Of a stretch of 64,000 bases of DNA, positions 37,501-44,758 are shown in pieces. The notes beneath the pieces were generated by a model. That model had not been told where the DNA came from, searched no databases, and saw only the letters and a list, made by a program, of their open reading frames with translations. Position numbers and translations under genes: made by a program. The DNA is from Undaria pinnatifida (Eukaryota > Sar > Phaeophyceae > Laminariales > Alariaceae), in the NCBI GenBank assembly GCA_012845835.1, contig JABAKD010000023.1, positions 2,863,197 to 2,927,196 of the forward strand, read 5' to 3'. How positions within the stretch are numbered: position 1 is the first letter of the stretch; every line of letters starts with the position of its first letter.

Positions 37501-38273
37501 CTTTTAAGTTCGGGCGCTCTAAGTGCGTGCTGCTGCTTGTGAGATAACAAATCGAGACACGTTGTGGAACGCGTCCCGTTTATTTGCTCTAACTTTGTTT
37601 TGTCGACAAAGGTTGTCGGTAACATCATAGTTCGGTTGTTGACATGGCGTAACCTGTATGCGGTGTAGGCGAACACCAAGAGGATACATGGCAAATGGCG
37701 GGCTTGAGAAGAAGACACCTATGGCGGCGTAAATGCAGAGGTTTCCGATCAACGAGCAGACACACTGGCGTTACGGCAGAAAATTACGGCAAACAGCAGC
37801 TATGGCCATCAACATCTTAGTGTATTCGACAGTTGTAAGCATAGTTACGCACGACATAGCTCCTAGTATGTTTTAGCTTTGACGTTATCCCTCCGTCCTA
37901 CTTGCTTATACCCCTTTCTCGCCGCTTGTTATTTTTTACGCTAAAACCCTACCGTTCGTCCTTGTTGCACTCAACCCAGTTTTATGTTGCCCTCGCGATC
38001 GCAACCAACAACGCGGTTGGCAGCCGCAGGCGCGGGGAGCTGAACGGTATGTCGGTGACGATCGAATCTTTGGGGAAGGCTATCTCCCCCATTGTCTGCT
38101 CGGCGCTCTTCGCCGTCTCCATCAACGGTAACCGTTCCTACCCCATTAATCACTACTTCATGTTCTACCTCTTTGCGTCCTTACGTCTGCCAATCGCACT
38201 GATGGCGTGGAACTATGATGCAAACAACAAGACGGTGAAGCTAAACGAGCTGCGAGCGTTTCGAAAGCAATAG
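6835..38273 (+). CDS. ZIFL-like MFS transporter, 9 exons (gene-level span)
   Basis: Predicted multi-pass membrane transporter of the major facilitator superfamily, closest in character to the zinc-induced-facilitator-like (ZIFL/YCR023C) group of H+-coupled exporters; the substrate cannot be read from sequence. Exons: 6835-6973, 8592-8775, 30357-30460, 30844-30949, 32446-32559, about 33691 (or 33613)-34048, 35768-35863, 36816-37040, 37980-38273. All introns are GT-AG and the phases agree at every junction (1,2,1,2,2,0,0,0), giving about 539 aa (565 with the longer exon 6). Family signatures in order: SGYYAGL across junction 1/2, the motif-A-like WGIAADRLSQRF, RFLLGLLNG, GPGVGGLLADP, a hydrophilic central loop, GFDEVYPLW, VQIGK and a C-terminal NNAV...RGELNGMS segment. 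No frameshift or stop is seen, so it looks functional. Intron 2 is about 21.6 kb and packed with transposons. The start is uncertain: ATG 6835 follows a good acceptor (ttttgcag), so a further 5' exon is possible. Confidence 0.85.
8592..8775 (+). CDS. MFS transporter exon 2
   Basis: The acceptor tgccag precedes GGTACTAC and completes Gly to give SGYYAGLISSSFMVGR, then the motif-A loop WGIAADRLSQRFVL and membrane segment 3. The donor is CCAG|GTAAGG. This is the strongest MFS signature in the gene. The exon ends in phase 2 (AG of an Arg codon) and its partner lies 21.6 kb downstream. Confidence 0.85.
9190..9350 (+). repeat. Repeat family F, copy 1
   Basis: Shares ctactatgccgagacgga, cacgtcgggctttcacc and cgccgtgag-type blocks with 52470-52620 in the same orientation. 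Confidence 0.55.
11820..12665. repeat. Clustered GAACCGCACCGTA-type motif
   Basis: The short motif (g)aaccgca(c/a)(c/t)gta recurs about nine times (for example near 11880, 11918, 11952, 12384, 12452, 12497, 12533, 12560). Inverted forms (acggtgcggtt) sit near 11828 and 12613, close to the two edges. It lies in MFS intron 2 with no gene. Confidence 0.55.
12793..12868 (+). repeat. R1 5'-end fragment
   Basis: A short plus-oriented piece of the R1 A module (agctgtgagatcgaaaaa ... catctttgcaagctgtga). It starts at the same point as the other copies, so it helps define the family's 5' end. Confidence 0.6.
13100..14193 (-). repeat. Repeat family R1, copy b (inverted)
   Basis: Reverse complement of the R1 layout: A module at 14193-13960, the G-rich module as C-rich DNA at 13950-13690, then B modules down to 13100 (cttgttcaaacgcccca recurs). 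C runs of 15 or more lie at about 13490 and 13758. With copy a it forms a long inverted pair around MFS exons 1-2. Confidence 0.72.
14270..14745 (-). repeat. R1 3'-part fragment (inverted)
   Basis: Matches the 3' portion of copy a (about 5570-6125) in reverse, including accagccagctgatatcacc, a C run near 14618 and the end region near 14275. Confidence 0.65.
14905..15169. mobile_element. 265-bp MITE nested in family E copy 1
   Basis: The terminal inverted repeats CC(C/A)AGGCTACGGTAGGGG and its complement are about 25 bp, and an imperfect subterminal inverted repeat around ACTCGCGCGAGT lies further in. Flanks cccgatga (14897-14904) and tccgatgt (15170-15177) share six of eight bases, a candidate 8-bp target duplication. 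The family-E copy at 46.6 kb lacks the insert at the same place. No coding capacity. Confidence 0.75.
15354..15505 (+). repeat. (CAA)n microsatellite
   Basis: About 150 bp of CAA repeats with interruptions, forming the tail of family-E copy 1. Translated frames (poly-Thr, poly-Cys) are artefacts. Confidence 0.9.
15506..16619. other. MFS intron 2 between family E and the DIRS relic
   Basis: AT-rich with no supported gene. A short inverted repeat lies near 16526-16558 (caggccacctacctc ... gaggtggcctg). Confidence 0.5.
16620..17476 (-). pseudogene. Tyrosine recombinase remnant (several frames)
   Basis: The N-terminal part reads NFFHKMLAGWELPMSH...VVRKGIDRAHG...ASLPLT, the SAM-like domain pattern of DIRS recombinases. 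A second frame gives RAMRLGLVLSYVLLCIASQL with WAHADGNVHPEFF, where catalytic Arg would be in the family's CRASE and is changed here. Further on, ALHSGRIGGA holds the H-x-x-R pair and MTYVRE a candidate catalytic Tyr, in different frames. At least four frame changes are needed. Confidence 0.6.
17933..18541 (-). pseudogene. DIRS-type RNase H domain remnant
   Basis: A 202-codon open frame. YLSDASFEAVGCMFV carries the first catalytic Asp, IILLESFGTVVTSWVMLE the Glu, and LLRYDNTAAASWISRFWGAR the second Asp. It continues to LLMGMLGRLLINRGWNHIET and HIPGV. The layout matches DIRS RNase H (DAS..., ELLG..., DN-x-AAV-x-W). It differs from the DIRS copy at 62.5 kb, so it belongs to another lineage. Confidence 0.72.
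19283..19729 (+). repeat. Copia-1 5' LTR
   Basis: 447 bp, closely matching 25713-26155. The boundary is set where similarity stops: after CCATAATA-g the two copies diverge (ggttatt here, gcatcc at the 3' copy). The sequence directly after it does not resemble the usual initiator-Met primer-binding site. Confidence 0.88.
20681..22151 (+). pseudogene. Copia-1 gag and protease remnant
   Basis: Overlapping frames carry Gag-like sequence: LLTVLHGSARQNPLA near 20.76 kb, the next frame through 21.1 kb, then a zinc knuckle at 21332-21373 reading CHRCKEFGLFQRGCP. In that knuckle the usual His of CX2CX4HX4C is replaced. A protease active-site relic, LVDIGATDYYL near 21.87 kb, corresponds to the family's DSGATDH. 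At least three frame changes are needed to read through, so it is not functional. Confidence 0.75.
22194..23330 (+). pseudogene. Copia-1 integrase remnant
   Basis: A GAG-pre-integrase/zinc segment reads LWHPRMGHINSKSLDVLRKE...CIACPLGKS, with the His and Cys pairs intact. The core follows with FVETLGPF (the first catalytic Asp appears as Glu) and SADKGTEFTS (second Asp present). A TAG at 22752 and a frameshift separate it from the rest of the domain (TIMNIVRCMLADSTLPSLLR...LSNRTPHAAFPNETPYKALN) in another frame. Nonfunctional. Confidence 0.82.
23940..24726 (+). pseudogene. Copia-1 reverse transcriptase remnant
   Basis: Copia RT in several frames: the opening EIKRLNDRKVYKLVPRSAVP and KWVFKCKADGSFNGRIAARG near 24.0-24.2 kb, FLYADIKEQVFVEQPPGFEV near 24.3 kb, then KKSLYGLAQSP and the catalytic YVDD at 24535-24546 within LYVDDLFLAGNDS. 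A TGA at about 24362 and frameshifts near 24.25, 24.63 and 24.72 kb break it. Confidence 0.85.
24727..25512 (+). pseudogene. Copia-1 RNase H-like domain (open but catalytically altered)
   Basis: A 261-codon open frame matches the copia C-terminus: YHGIVGSLMNIAQVLKYDI, HTLRYLAGTTNFSITY, NGKSTSNYVTMLA, SRTKHIALRFFFIRELV and the final NLADIGTKQF. The usual DADWA is HSRWA here, and the usual CDN is CNN, so two catalytic acidic positions are lost. The frame ends at TGA 25510-25512, about 190 bp before the polypurine tract. Confidence 0.85.
25703..25712 (+). promoter_or_regulatory. Copia-1 polypurine tract
   Basis: The purine run gaggaggag ends directly against the TGTTATGG of the 3' LTR, the expected position of a plus-strand primer. 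Confidence 0.7.
25713..26155 (+). repeat. Copia-1 3' LTR
   Basis: 443 bp, the second copy of the 5' LTR, with scattered substitutions and a few small indels. It contains no extended ORF; the short frames seen in both LTRs are shadows. Confidence 0.88.
26156..27079. other. MFS intron 2 right of Copia-1
   Basis: Nothing recognisable apart from a short CAGCAACAACAACAG stretch near 26.79 kb. Confidence 0.5.
27080..27520 (+). repeat. Repeat family C, copy 1
   Basis: Matches 40830-40336 inverted and, in its 3' half, 47805-47990. Shared blocks include taccttgattatttgcgattg, a GC-rich core (gggggcgtt...), and tcgcatgctgaggccgaga followed by actcctgacca. Confidence 0.65.
27808..28100 (+). repeat. 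Repeat family D, left arm
   Basis: Inverted copy of 29590-29275. Shared blocks: cagaaagcgg, ccgcgccaccgt, ggtctttaaccc, caccaactcctTGCGGTA, cgcggcttctcagctcg, gtcgcgaaatacaccatg. Together the arms enclose the TTG microsatellite. Confidence 0.7.
28289..28556 (+). repeat. (TTG)n / (TTGCTG)n microsatellite
   Basis: A TTG tract followed by about 15 units of TTGCTG (about 28434-28523) and mixed TTG. The open frames here (poly-Leu, poly-Cys, poly-Gln, poly-Asn) are products of the repeat. Confidence 0.92.
28555..28606 (-). repeat. Repeat family E fragment
   Basis: A block matching the family-E 3' end (ctcgcataatcacgtccgtg...) directly next to the large TTG/TTGCTG tract, again with the simple repeat on the tail side. 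Confidence 0.6.
29275..29590 (-). repeat. Repeat family D, right arm
   Basis: Inverted partner of the left arm, roughly 75-80% similar by eye. It could be the terminal inverted repeat of a ~1.8-kb element or simply a second insertion; no transposase ORF lies between the arms. Confidence 0.68.
30357..30460 (+). CDS. MFS transporter exon 3
   Basis: Acceptor gccccag; the first base completes Arg, giving R-FLLGLLNGVMVVSRTL and then SEVCGREHETVGMGVVT. This matches the segment-4 region of ZIFL-type MFS proteins, which resumes exactly where exon 2 stops. Donor ACTA|GTGAGT, phase 1. Confidence 0.85.
30844..30949 (+). CDS. MFS transporter exon 4
   Basis: Acceptor cgtttag; the phase-1 junction yields TTSWAVGGILGPGVGGLLAD, the conserved segment-5 glycine motif, followed by PATYHPATFSQHGLFGR. 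Donor GAG|GTGAAT, phase 2. The preceding intron is only 383 bp and carries a cytosine-rich CCCA tract. Confidence 0.85.
32446..32559 (+). CDS. MFS transporter exon 5
   Basis: Acceptor cccaacag; the first base completes Arg and is followed by YPYLLPNLVGAGLSFAALPL, membrane segment 6 with the family's [FY]PYLLP start. The donor AAC|GTGAGA lies just before an in-frame TGA, so splicing is needed to stay open. Phase 2. Confidence 0.8.
33691..34048 (+). CDS. MFS transporter exon 6 (central loop and start of TM7)
   Basis: A Ser/Asp/Glu/Lys-rich cytoplasmic loop (SMDEPESPRTRDDSD..., SRKPQEVLPTVM) ends at the hydrophobic IRLLLLINGIFA that opens segment 7. Two acceptors have the correct phase: ccctctgaaag before 33691 (better pyrimidine context) and gaagtgag before 33613, which would add 26 residues. 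Donor GCG|GTACGG, phase 0. Confidence 0.75.
35243..35455 (+). CDS. Small possible coding exon in MFS intron 6
   Basis: A 70-codon frame with coding-like composition: RLQRMIENISSIYNKLEHVE then SSLSEQFATRMAAFYGSPKL and GDIDLTVGASTV to TAA. The first half is amphipathic and could form a coiled coil. It does not fit between MFS exons 6 and 7, where family proteins have no insert, so it would be a nested gene, an alternative terminal exon or a remnant. I found no convincing partner exons. Confidence 0.3.
   Translation: MSWRLQRMIENISSIYNKLEHVESSLSEQFATRMAAFYGSPKLGDIDLTVGASTVDIQLTPLSPALGPKE
35768..35863 (+). CDS. MFS transporter exon 7
   Basis: Acceptor cacgctcctcag; encodes FVYSGFDEVYPLWSLSSAPK and then GGLDWSTVQIGK. 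The G[FY]DEVYPLW and QIGK motifs are diagnostic for the ZIFL-type C-terminal half. It is 32 codons, phase 0 on both sides, with donor AAG|GTGGGT. Confidence 0.87.
36520..36740 (+). repeat. Imperfect (GAT/GAC)n tract in MFS intron 7
   Basis: A purine-rich run of gatgacgat-type triplets just upstream of exon 8. The opposing 121-128 codon frames are low-complexity artefacts. Confidence 0.7.
36816..37040 (+). CDS. MFS transporter exon 8
   Basis: Acceptor tggacag; encodes VFLSLGVLVLALETLVVPYV, the basic loop GVKRSHRIGS, and two further hydrophobic segments ending YYAGSNA. It is 75 codons, phase 0 on both sides, with donor GCG|GTAGGT. The intron upstream holds a (GAT/GAC)-rich tract. Confidence 0.85.
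37980..38273 (+). CDS. MFS transporter exon 9 and stop
   Basis: Acceptor actcaacccag; encodes FYVALAIATNNAVGSRRRGE and LNGMSVTIESLGKAISPIV, the conserved NN-x(5-8)-RG-x-NG block before segment 11. A last hydrophobic stretch and a basic tail (NELRAFRKQ) end at TAG 38271-38273. No clear AATAAA follows within about 300 bases; an 18-base G run begins near 38308. Confidence 0.85.
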   Translation, partial: FYVALAIATNNAVGSRRRGELNGMSVTIESLGKAISPIVCSALFAVSINGNRSYPINHYFMFYLFASLRLPIALMAWNYDANNKTVKLNELRAFRKQ

Positions 38274-41200
38274 AGATCGAAGTTTGTTACTACTAGGTGT
38301 GTAGACGGGGGGGGGGGGGGGGGAGGGGCGCTAATGGTAGCCTTTGTCGACATTAGTGGAGAAGGTATATTCCAAGAAATATTGTTTACACTCTGGTCGT
38401 TATGCTGTGTACAATAATATGATGGGAACGAACGACCTGCTACAATGGCTATACTTTCTTGCCGGAAGAGCACCTCTACAGCGGTGGCAGAAAGCGCAAT
38501 ATGGAGATAGCAGTACGCACGAGAGCTAGCGAATTTGATTAGGGTGAGACAGGGATCTTGTGTTGTTTGATCGACGTTGTTCACCTCACCGGTGTGAATG
38601 AAAACATTGTTACAGCTGTTAAGCGTGCGTGTGGCTGGCTTAAGAAAGCAACAATGTGGCGGATGACGGCATGGAGCATGGAGAACACCAAGGATTTTGT
38701 TTCACGTGTTCAGGAATTACCAACGGGAACATTCAAGAAATAGCCGAGGGAGACCTCGTGGGAAATGACGATGCTTTCTGACGCGTAAAAACCTGCCATC
38801 GGGTGTAAGTCGACTAGTTTGAGCTCGAACAAACGGCGTCAGAGGTTGCGATGGGGGAAAGGAACGTCGGCTGCAGCTATGGTTGCCTTTTAATGTCATT
38901 TAGCAGCGCACGCGAGTGTGGTAGGGGGATTTTTTCGGGCAGGGGAGTTTCTTCAGGGTCTAGCAGTTAGTTGCTGTTCGCGTGACAAGCGGGACATCAT
39001 ACCTATTCACGGGGTTATTCAAGCTCTGCATATCTAAAGCGATTGTAGTGTGGGGAAGGAGGATGATCGGTGGGAAATTTAGGGCACTGCGGCGGAAAGA
39101 GTGCTTCAATCGAGGTTTTAGGTACGGGTCAACCAAGCGTTCGGCGTTACAACGATAAGTATAATATGTTCAAGCGTCCGACTGCCGTTCTGGTACGTGC
39201 ATGCACCGTTTGAAGAGAGGCGGAAATCTGCAGGGAGTGGCGTGTAGGTCGCACACGACACGCAAGGATTTTACAATACCTATGGAGATGTATAGACACA
39301 GTCAGTCGGGCGTTTGCGATTCTGGGAATGGTTTGGAAGGATGGCGGGCAGGAAGGGGACGCACCATCAGGGTTTTTATTCCGACGTGTTTAAATGTATA
39401 TGGGGGTGTGGGTGGCTTGGACCGGAAAAGTAGCGGTTGTGTACGCTGATGGGAACGCGGGCTGCCATTTTTTTTTTTTGTCCTCTGGCCGATGGGTAAA
39501 AGTAATGCTTAAGCTCACCCCACTTTCACGTGTTTTCACATGCGTCGTGTGTCGATTTAACGCAGATGTTTTCCCAACCCAACGCTAGCTGGCGCACCGT
39601 TCAGATCCCACTGTAGCGATAGCTTGGGCTGCACCTATCAGTGGTTCTCGTTATTACCCTGGCAGCGCAAGCTGCCGTTGTGTACGGATAAGTTTGTATG
39701 TCGACCCGGTCTTTCTCTTGAGGGTCAGGTTCGAACGCGGGCTGCGTTTTCTACTTGGCCAACGTCGGGCAGACTACCGGGCGATGTACTGATGAATAGA
39801 GGTGGGGACCAGTGTCGTGGACTGCTAGTTTGGATCGATCGTGTTCGTCGTGACGCCAGTGTCTCTCCTGACGTCAGTAGATTTGTGGGTCATACTGCGT
39901 AAGTTGGGGAAAGGTTGGTAGGAGTATTTCATGCGTATGGCAAATGTTAAGTTGTCTTTAGCATGCTGTTCTCCGGCGTCAGAGATTTTTTCCGCGCTAT
40001 CGTCTGGAGGACAAGCGAGGGGGGGATGATTGCACTACTACGCATGCTCGATCTCGGCCAAGATCTGTGGTGCAATCTCTGAGCATTCAAAGTCGCTGAG
40101 CTGGCTTGGTTTGCAACGAGTTGCGTTTCGTATCAACAAGGCGAGTAGGTGACGTGGACCACCCTAGCATTTGCATCTGTTCTATTTCTTTTCATTTCCT
40201 CTCTTCTCCAACTTGTTTAATTTTCCTGTTGTGATCCCAAGTATTTATTGCCGCAGTGAGGGTGCAATGCTATAATGTTCAATGTCCTACACGTCTTATT
40301 TTACATATTCACATATATAATATTTATTCGGTTTCAGGGATTCGGTCAAGAGTTTTTTGTTCGTCTCGGCCGAATTTTGCGATTCGCGGAACTGGAATTC
40401 GCGGTCGAATATCTTTGTTCAAGCGCCGGCTTCGGGGGGCGGCTCCAACGCCCCTTGCCCTGCCGTGTCTGATCCGCACATCTCCTTAAATGTGGACGGA
40501 TGCCGAGCGAGACAAGCGAGATGTTGCAAAAATGCCGCATGCCGAGGAGGAATTCCGGAAATTTAAATTGTATTTTTAATGTCTGCAGCGCCTGGATGAT
40601 TCAAAAACTTGGCATCATTCCCTAACGGCAGTTGGTAAAGTTTTGATGTTTGCGGTGGCATATACAAATTACTATTATGTGGTCACAGCTTGTGAGAAGA
40701 GGTCAAGCAAACAATCGCAATTAATCAAGGTATGAGGCAAATGAAATTCTAGCGTACTGGGTACAAGATCACACCAAAACAGACTAGAGACCATAACAAA
40801 AATAGAAAACAAACACAAGCAAATTGATCCCTTTTAATAATTCCACCAAACGAGAGGCAATGTTTTGTCAGTCTTTTCTCTCGCCTACTCAAAGAACCGT
40901 TCCGTATATATTAGTCCACCATCAACGACCCATCTTTAAGGACCGCATAAAATATCCCACGCAAATTCACTATATATTCCCTTACAAACGAAACCTGGAT
41001 GCACTTCTAAAGGTAAGTGTGATTATCAAGAGCATCGGTGTTACGATCGCTTTGTTGTGTGGTTGCAAAAAGTTGCGCTGACTACTGACTGTTGTTGTTT
41101 TTGCTGGTCAATCCGTTCAGTATCTTGACGTAAACGCGGATGGACGCTGCTAGACAAGCGAGAAGCGCGCAAAAAAATGTTTTTTAAACGGTAAGTTCCA

Positions 41201-43079
41201 GCTATTCTTGGGATCTTGATGTATGGAGCGGCTGAAAAAAAATATTCATCAAGACATAATTTCCGAATCCGCGTCATATTTTGTTCCAGAACTAGTAATA
41301 TTTACTGTAAAAATAAATCCCAACGGTATTGCGTTGGGTATCATAGTACATTTTTGTTTTGGACTTCGGTATAGGTACACGCACATACATGGATATAGAC
41401 GTGGCGAGCGGACGCAAGAGTAAACGAGGAGGTAAGTAGTAGTTACGATTACTACTGCCCAAAAAATCCACACAGCAGCATTGCGAGTGGCTGCGTCCCC
41501 GGGGCCTCGAGGGTGGTATTTTAAAAGTTCGGACAAGTTGACATGGTTTGTACTCTCGTGCAAGCAATATACCTCGAAGTAGGTACGTACGAGTAAGACC
41601 ACACAGAGCGATACTCTATTTACACAGTATGTTTTTTGTCTGCGATATATTTTATGGCATGGAGGGAGGGTGTACCGCACATTTTCGACACAAGTGTGTA
41701 GGGCAAACATAATTGTTCCTTCTGTTGTTAAGCTGCTCCACACGAAATCCGTAATTAAAGTCGACAGCATCCACGGAAAAAACCAGTGAGTGGCATGCAT
41801 TCGTCCCCTATCGCATCGTTAGCGTTTGGTGCTTTTGTCCCCCGAGAAGACTCTTTGGAGAATAGCGTGCTGTGTTGTTTTTTGGTCCTTGACTACTTTG
41901 CTGTAATCGTTTGCCGGCCAAGTGCAAGCGGTCGTATTGCTACGTAACTGGCAAATACGTTTGTGTTGCTTCGTACTTGACGTGCCTCTTGCTGCTGAAT
42001 GCTGATTGATAATCCCTTTTCTTTTTTTTTCATACTTCTACTTTCCGGCTTCTGGACATGCAAGTCGTCACCAAACGTGTCGTCCTTTCCCCCCTCCCGG
42101 TTATAGCCTTTTTTGCCTTTTTTGCGCACAAGGTTCAGCACCCACGGATAGTTTATTTTTCATCGAGTGTTGCTAACTCACGCTCTCGTGCTTTCCGCAA
42201 GTCAATCAGTGCACAAGAAAAAGCCCCCCAAATTCATACCAGTACGAACTCCGGGGAATTCGAATTCGCGTAATTAACCTCCTATACCAGAACCTGATAC
42301 GCGACCGGGGCAGTAAGGGATATAGAGCTGATCGCCCCGGTGGTCTAGTGGGGTTACACTATAAATAATTTAGATAGCGTTGATCCGTGATGTAAATATA
42401 CACGGCGTTGTGCGCTTTATTGACTATATTTATTTGTTCGAAAGAACAAAAAGGAAAGATCAACCACCTGCTGAAATCGTTAAGCAGCGTGGGTATGCAC
42501 GATTTGACGCGAATCGAGGAGGAAAAAAAAAGCTGAATTTTTCTCGCGATAAAAATTAGAGCATGTAGGGTAGTGAGGATGGTTGAGGGGAGTTCGCTGT
42601 ATGACGTCGGGTCTGAATTATACTACTGGGAGGGCGAGAGTAGTGCAATCATCACAAAAAATGGGATGGGGAAAAGAAAATAGGTTAAGAGTATTGTTGT
42701 TGCTGTTCAAATACGATACCCAAGCTAGGTTCACCGATTGATTATACCTGGACCGACTGCTGTATCTTATGCAATTGTTCCTTGTACAACTTCACGAATC
42801 ACAGCCAGTATATAATGATAGTCACTGAACTTGCTGAAGTTCTTAGTCAGTGGTCGTTTGCTCTATCCACGAACCCCGGCCAAGCCGATCAATCGAAGAA
42901 TGGGTTACACTGCGGGGTGGTATCGAGGCAGGGGGTCAACAAAAATGTTCACGTGCCGCGGGGTTGGGGTATACGAAAAAACAGTCAGCAGTAGCGCGAG
43001 TTGCCATATTTTTTTCTAGTTGAAATTTACTTGAAGGGTTTCTGAACCGGGGCTGGACCCTGGTCTGTGATGTTGCTGA
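38274..43079. other. Region downstream of the MFS gene
   Basis: Beyond family C copy 2 and a fragment of it near 41.12-41.17 kb, no gene is supported. A G18 run lies near 38308. The minus frame 41249-41800 (183 codons) is open but Cys/Tyr/Val-rich and unrecognised. Confidence 0.5.
40336..40830 (-). repeat. Repeat family C, copy 2
   Basis: Minus-strand copy. On the minus strand it runs from a tttgttttc-type start through atgccaccgcaaa to the GC-rich core gttggagccgccccccgaag and ends near gactcttgaccgaatcc. No conserved reading frame was found. Confidence 0.68.
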
Positions 43080-43990
43080 TTTGTACGAACCTCAGCTAAC
43101 TAAGGCTTCCACACGGTGCGGAAAGGTCGACCATCGAGAAATTGGTTTTCGTCCCCGGTTTGTTGGCGTTGAAGGGGTATATAAATATTTCAGGAACGGC
43201 GATGGGGCCCTATCCTCATCGGGTGCGTTGAAACGCCCCCCGTCCGTTTCCTGGTCTATCTTATCACCGAGTGCCTTTGGCTCTACGAGCGGCAGAGCCA
43301 CTCAACGCTAAGCCAATGTGTAGAGTAGATAATTGTCGCACCATCGTGCGGGGCTGTATCGACCCGCGGGAGAAGTCGGATATTGTCCCCGGTTTGTCAG
43401 GACTTTTAAAACGGGCACAGCACTCTATATCCTCCCATGGTGGCGTTGCCCTTATGTCCGAGCCCCAGCCAAAAAGCGGTAATCGAATATGGCTGGAGTT
43501 CCACGTCGTGTGGAGTCGTGTCGACACGGGAAATCATCGTTGCTTTTCTCGCGTTTTTGGAGCTGTAGAGACTCGGGGGATTCATGAATCGGGGATGGCA
43601 TGCTATGTTTGTCGTGTGCGACGGAAATGCCCCCAATTAATGGGCCTCTATTCCCCTAGGACGGCGATGTGGAGCTCGAAACAATCAGCGATTAGCCAAC
43701 GGGATTGAGGTTTTATCACCGTGCAGGGTGGTGTCGATCCGAGAAAGCTCGTTTTGCTTCCCCGTTTGATACAAGGTGATGTGGAACGACCTCCGGACCA
43801 GGTATGGGACCCCATATCCTCTCGAGAAGGAGATGGCTAAACATGCGAACCACGGCCAATCAGAAAGTCGGTCGGCTGTTGTCGGGGTCAAGATTTCCAC
43901 ACCGTGCGGGAAGGTATCGTGTGTGAACGGATTTCGATCCCGGCTTGTGACCCTATCGTGCCCGAGTGACGCCTACTTTGTGTATGCATC
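43080..43990 (+). repeat. Degenerate tandem array near 43 kb
   Basis: A motif of the type cac(c/g)gtgcgggg-tgt-tcgacc followed by a ccccggtttg-type block recurs at about 43115, 43343, 43505, 43722 and 43898 (spacing 160-230 bp). Open frames across it are uninterrupted for up to 145 codons but resemble no protein I know. Confidence 0.55.
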
Positions 43991-44672
43991 TTGTCCAATG
44001 CGTGATTAGACAAAACTGACATTTTTTTCTTTTCGTCTAATAATACTCGAGTTTGAAATACTTAGCTGATAAAATCGTGAGCGCTGTAATCGCGTACTGT
44101 ATCTACAGGAAGTGGGCCATCTACACAGCTGGCCACAAGCAGCACCATTCCAATCGCATTTGAAGAGTTGAATGACGAAGACAGTCGTACCGCCGTGATT
44201 CGCGCCTGGAACAGCGTCAGCACGTCTCTCAACGATCAGACAACAAGACGACAGTCGATCTGGGGGGCTCCGATCAAAATGATACTGTTGTATCATGCAT
44301 TGTGTGTGTTTAGAAGCTGGCTCAGTGGGCGTCTCTCAGTGGCTCCGAAGAGGACCCGCAGCGGACACGGTCAGTTACCTTACTGGCCCCGGATGCCTGA
44401 TTGAGATGAATTATCACAAGAAACGGACTCGACCCGTTTCTTCGCCAGGCCAAGAGATAGGCCGTGTGTGGTAGGATTTATCCGATGGAAATATGATGAA
44501 TGAAGCTCGGAATCGGGTTCATTAAAAAACTGTAGCTATCAATAGTAGTACATTGTTATCATTGTTCGGACTCATGGCATTACCTTACATACTTTACGTG
44601 CAGACTATGATTTCGTGTGGTGACTGTTTCACTCTACAAAGTATTGACTCACACAATTCGAACCGCCGCCCG

Positions 44673-44758
44673 GCCCTACCCGAAGCAAACTCATGCGGAG
44701 CAACTTTTTTTATATACAAGGGCTCCGCATGGGCGCCCTCGATTGCTTCGGGTAGGGC
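44673..44758. repeat. 86-bp hairpin (foldback)
   Basis: GCCCTACCCGAAGCAA and GAGCC/GGAGC-type inner arms pair with GCTCCGCATG and TTGCTTCGGGTAGGGC, leaving a loop of about 20 A/T-rich bases (44702-44721). It may be a MITE or a structured RNA; no flanking duplication was recognised. Confidence 0.75.

Noticed and set aside
41249-41800. 183-codon minus frame
   Set aside because: Cys/Tyr/Val-rich with no recognisable motif and no splice partners.
42335-42365. tRNA-like 5' half (gccccggtggtctagtgg)
   Set aside because: It resembles the start of a tRNA-Glu with D-arm, but no anticodon arm, T-arm or acceptor 3' strand follows. At most a tRNA-derived fragment.
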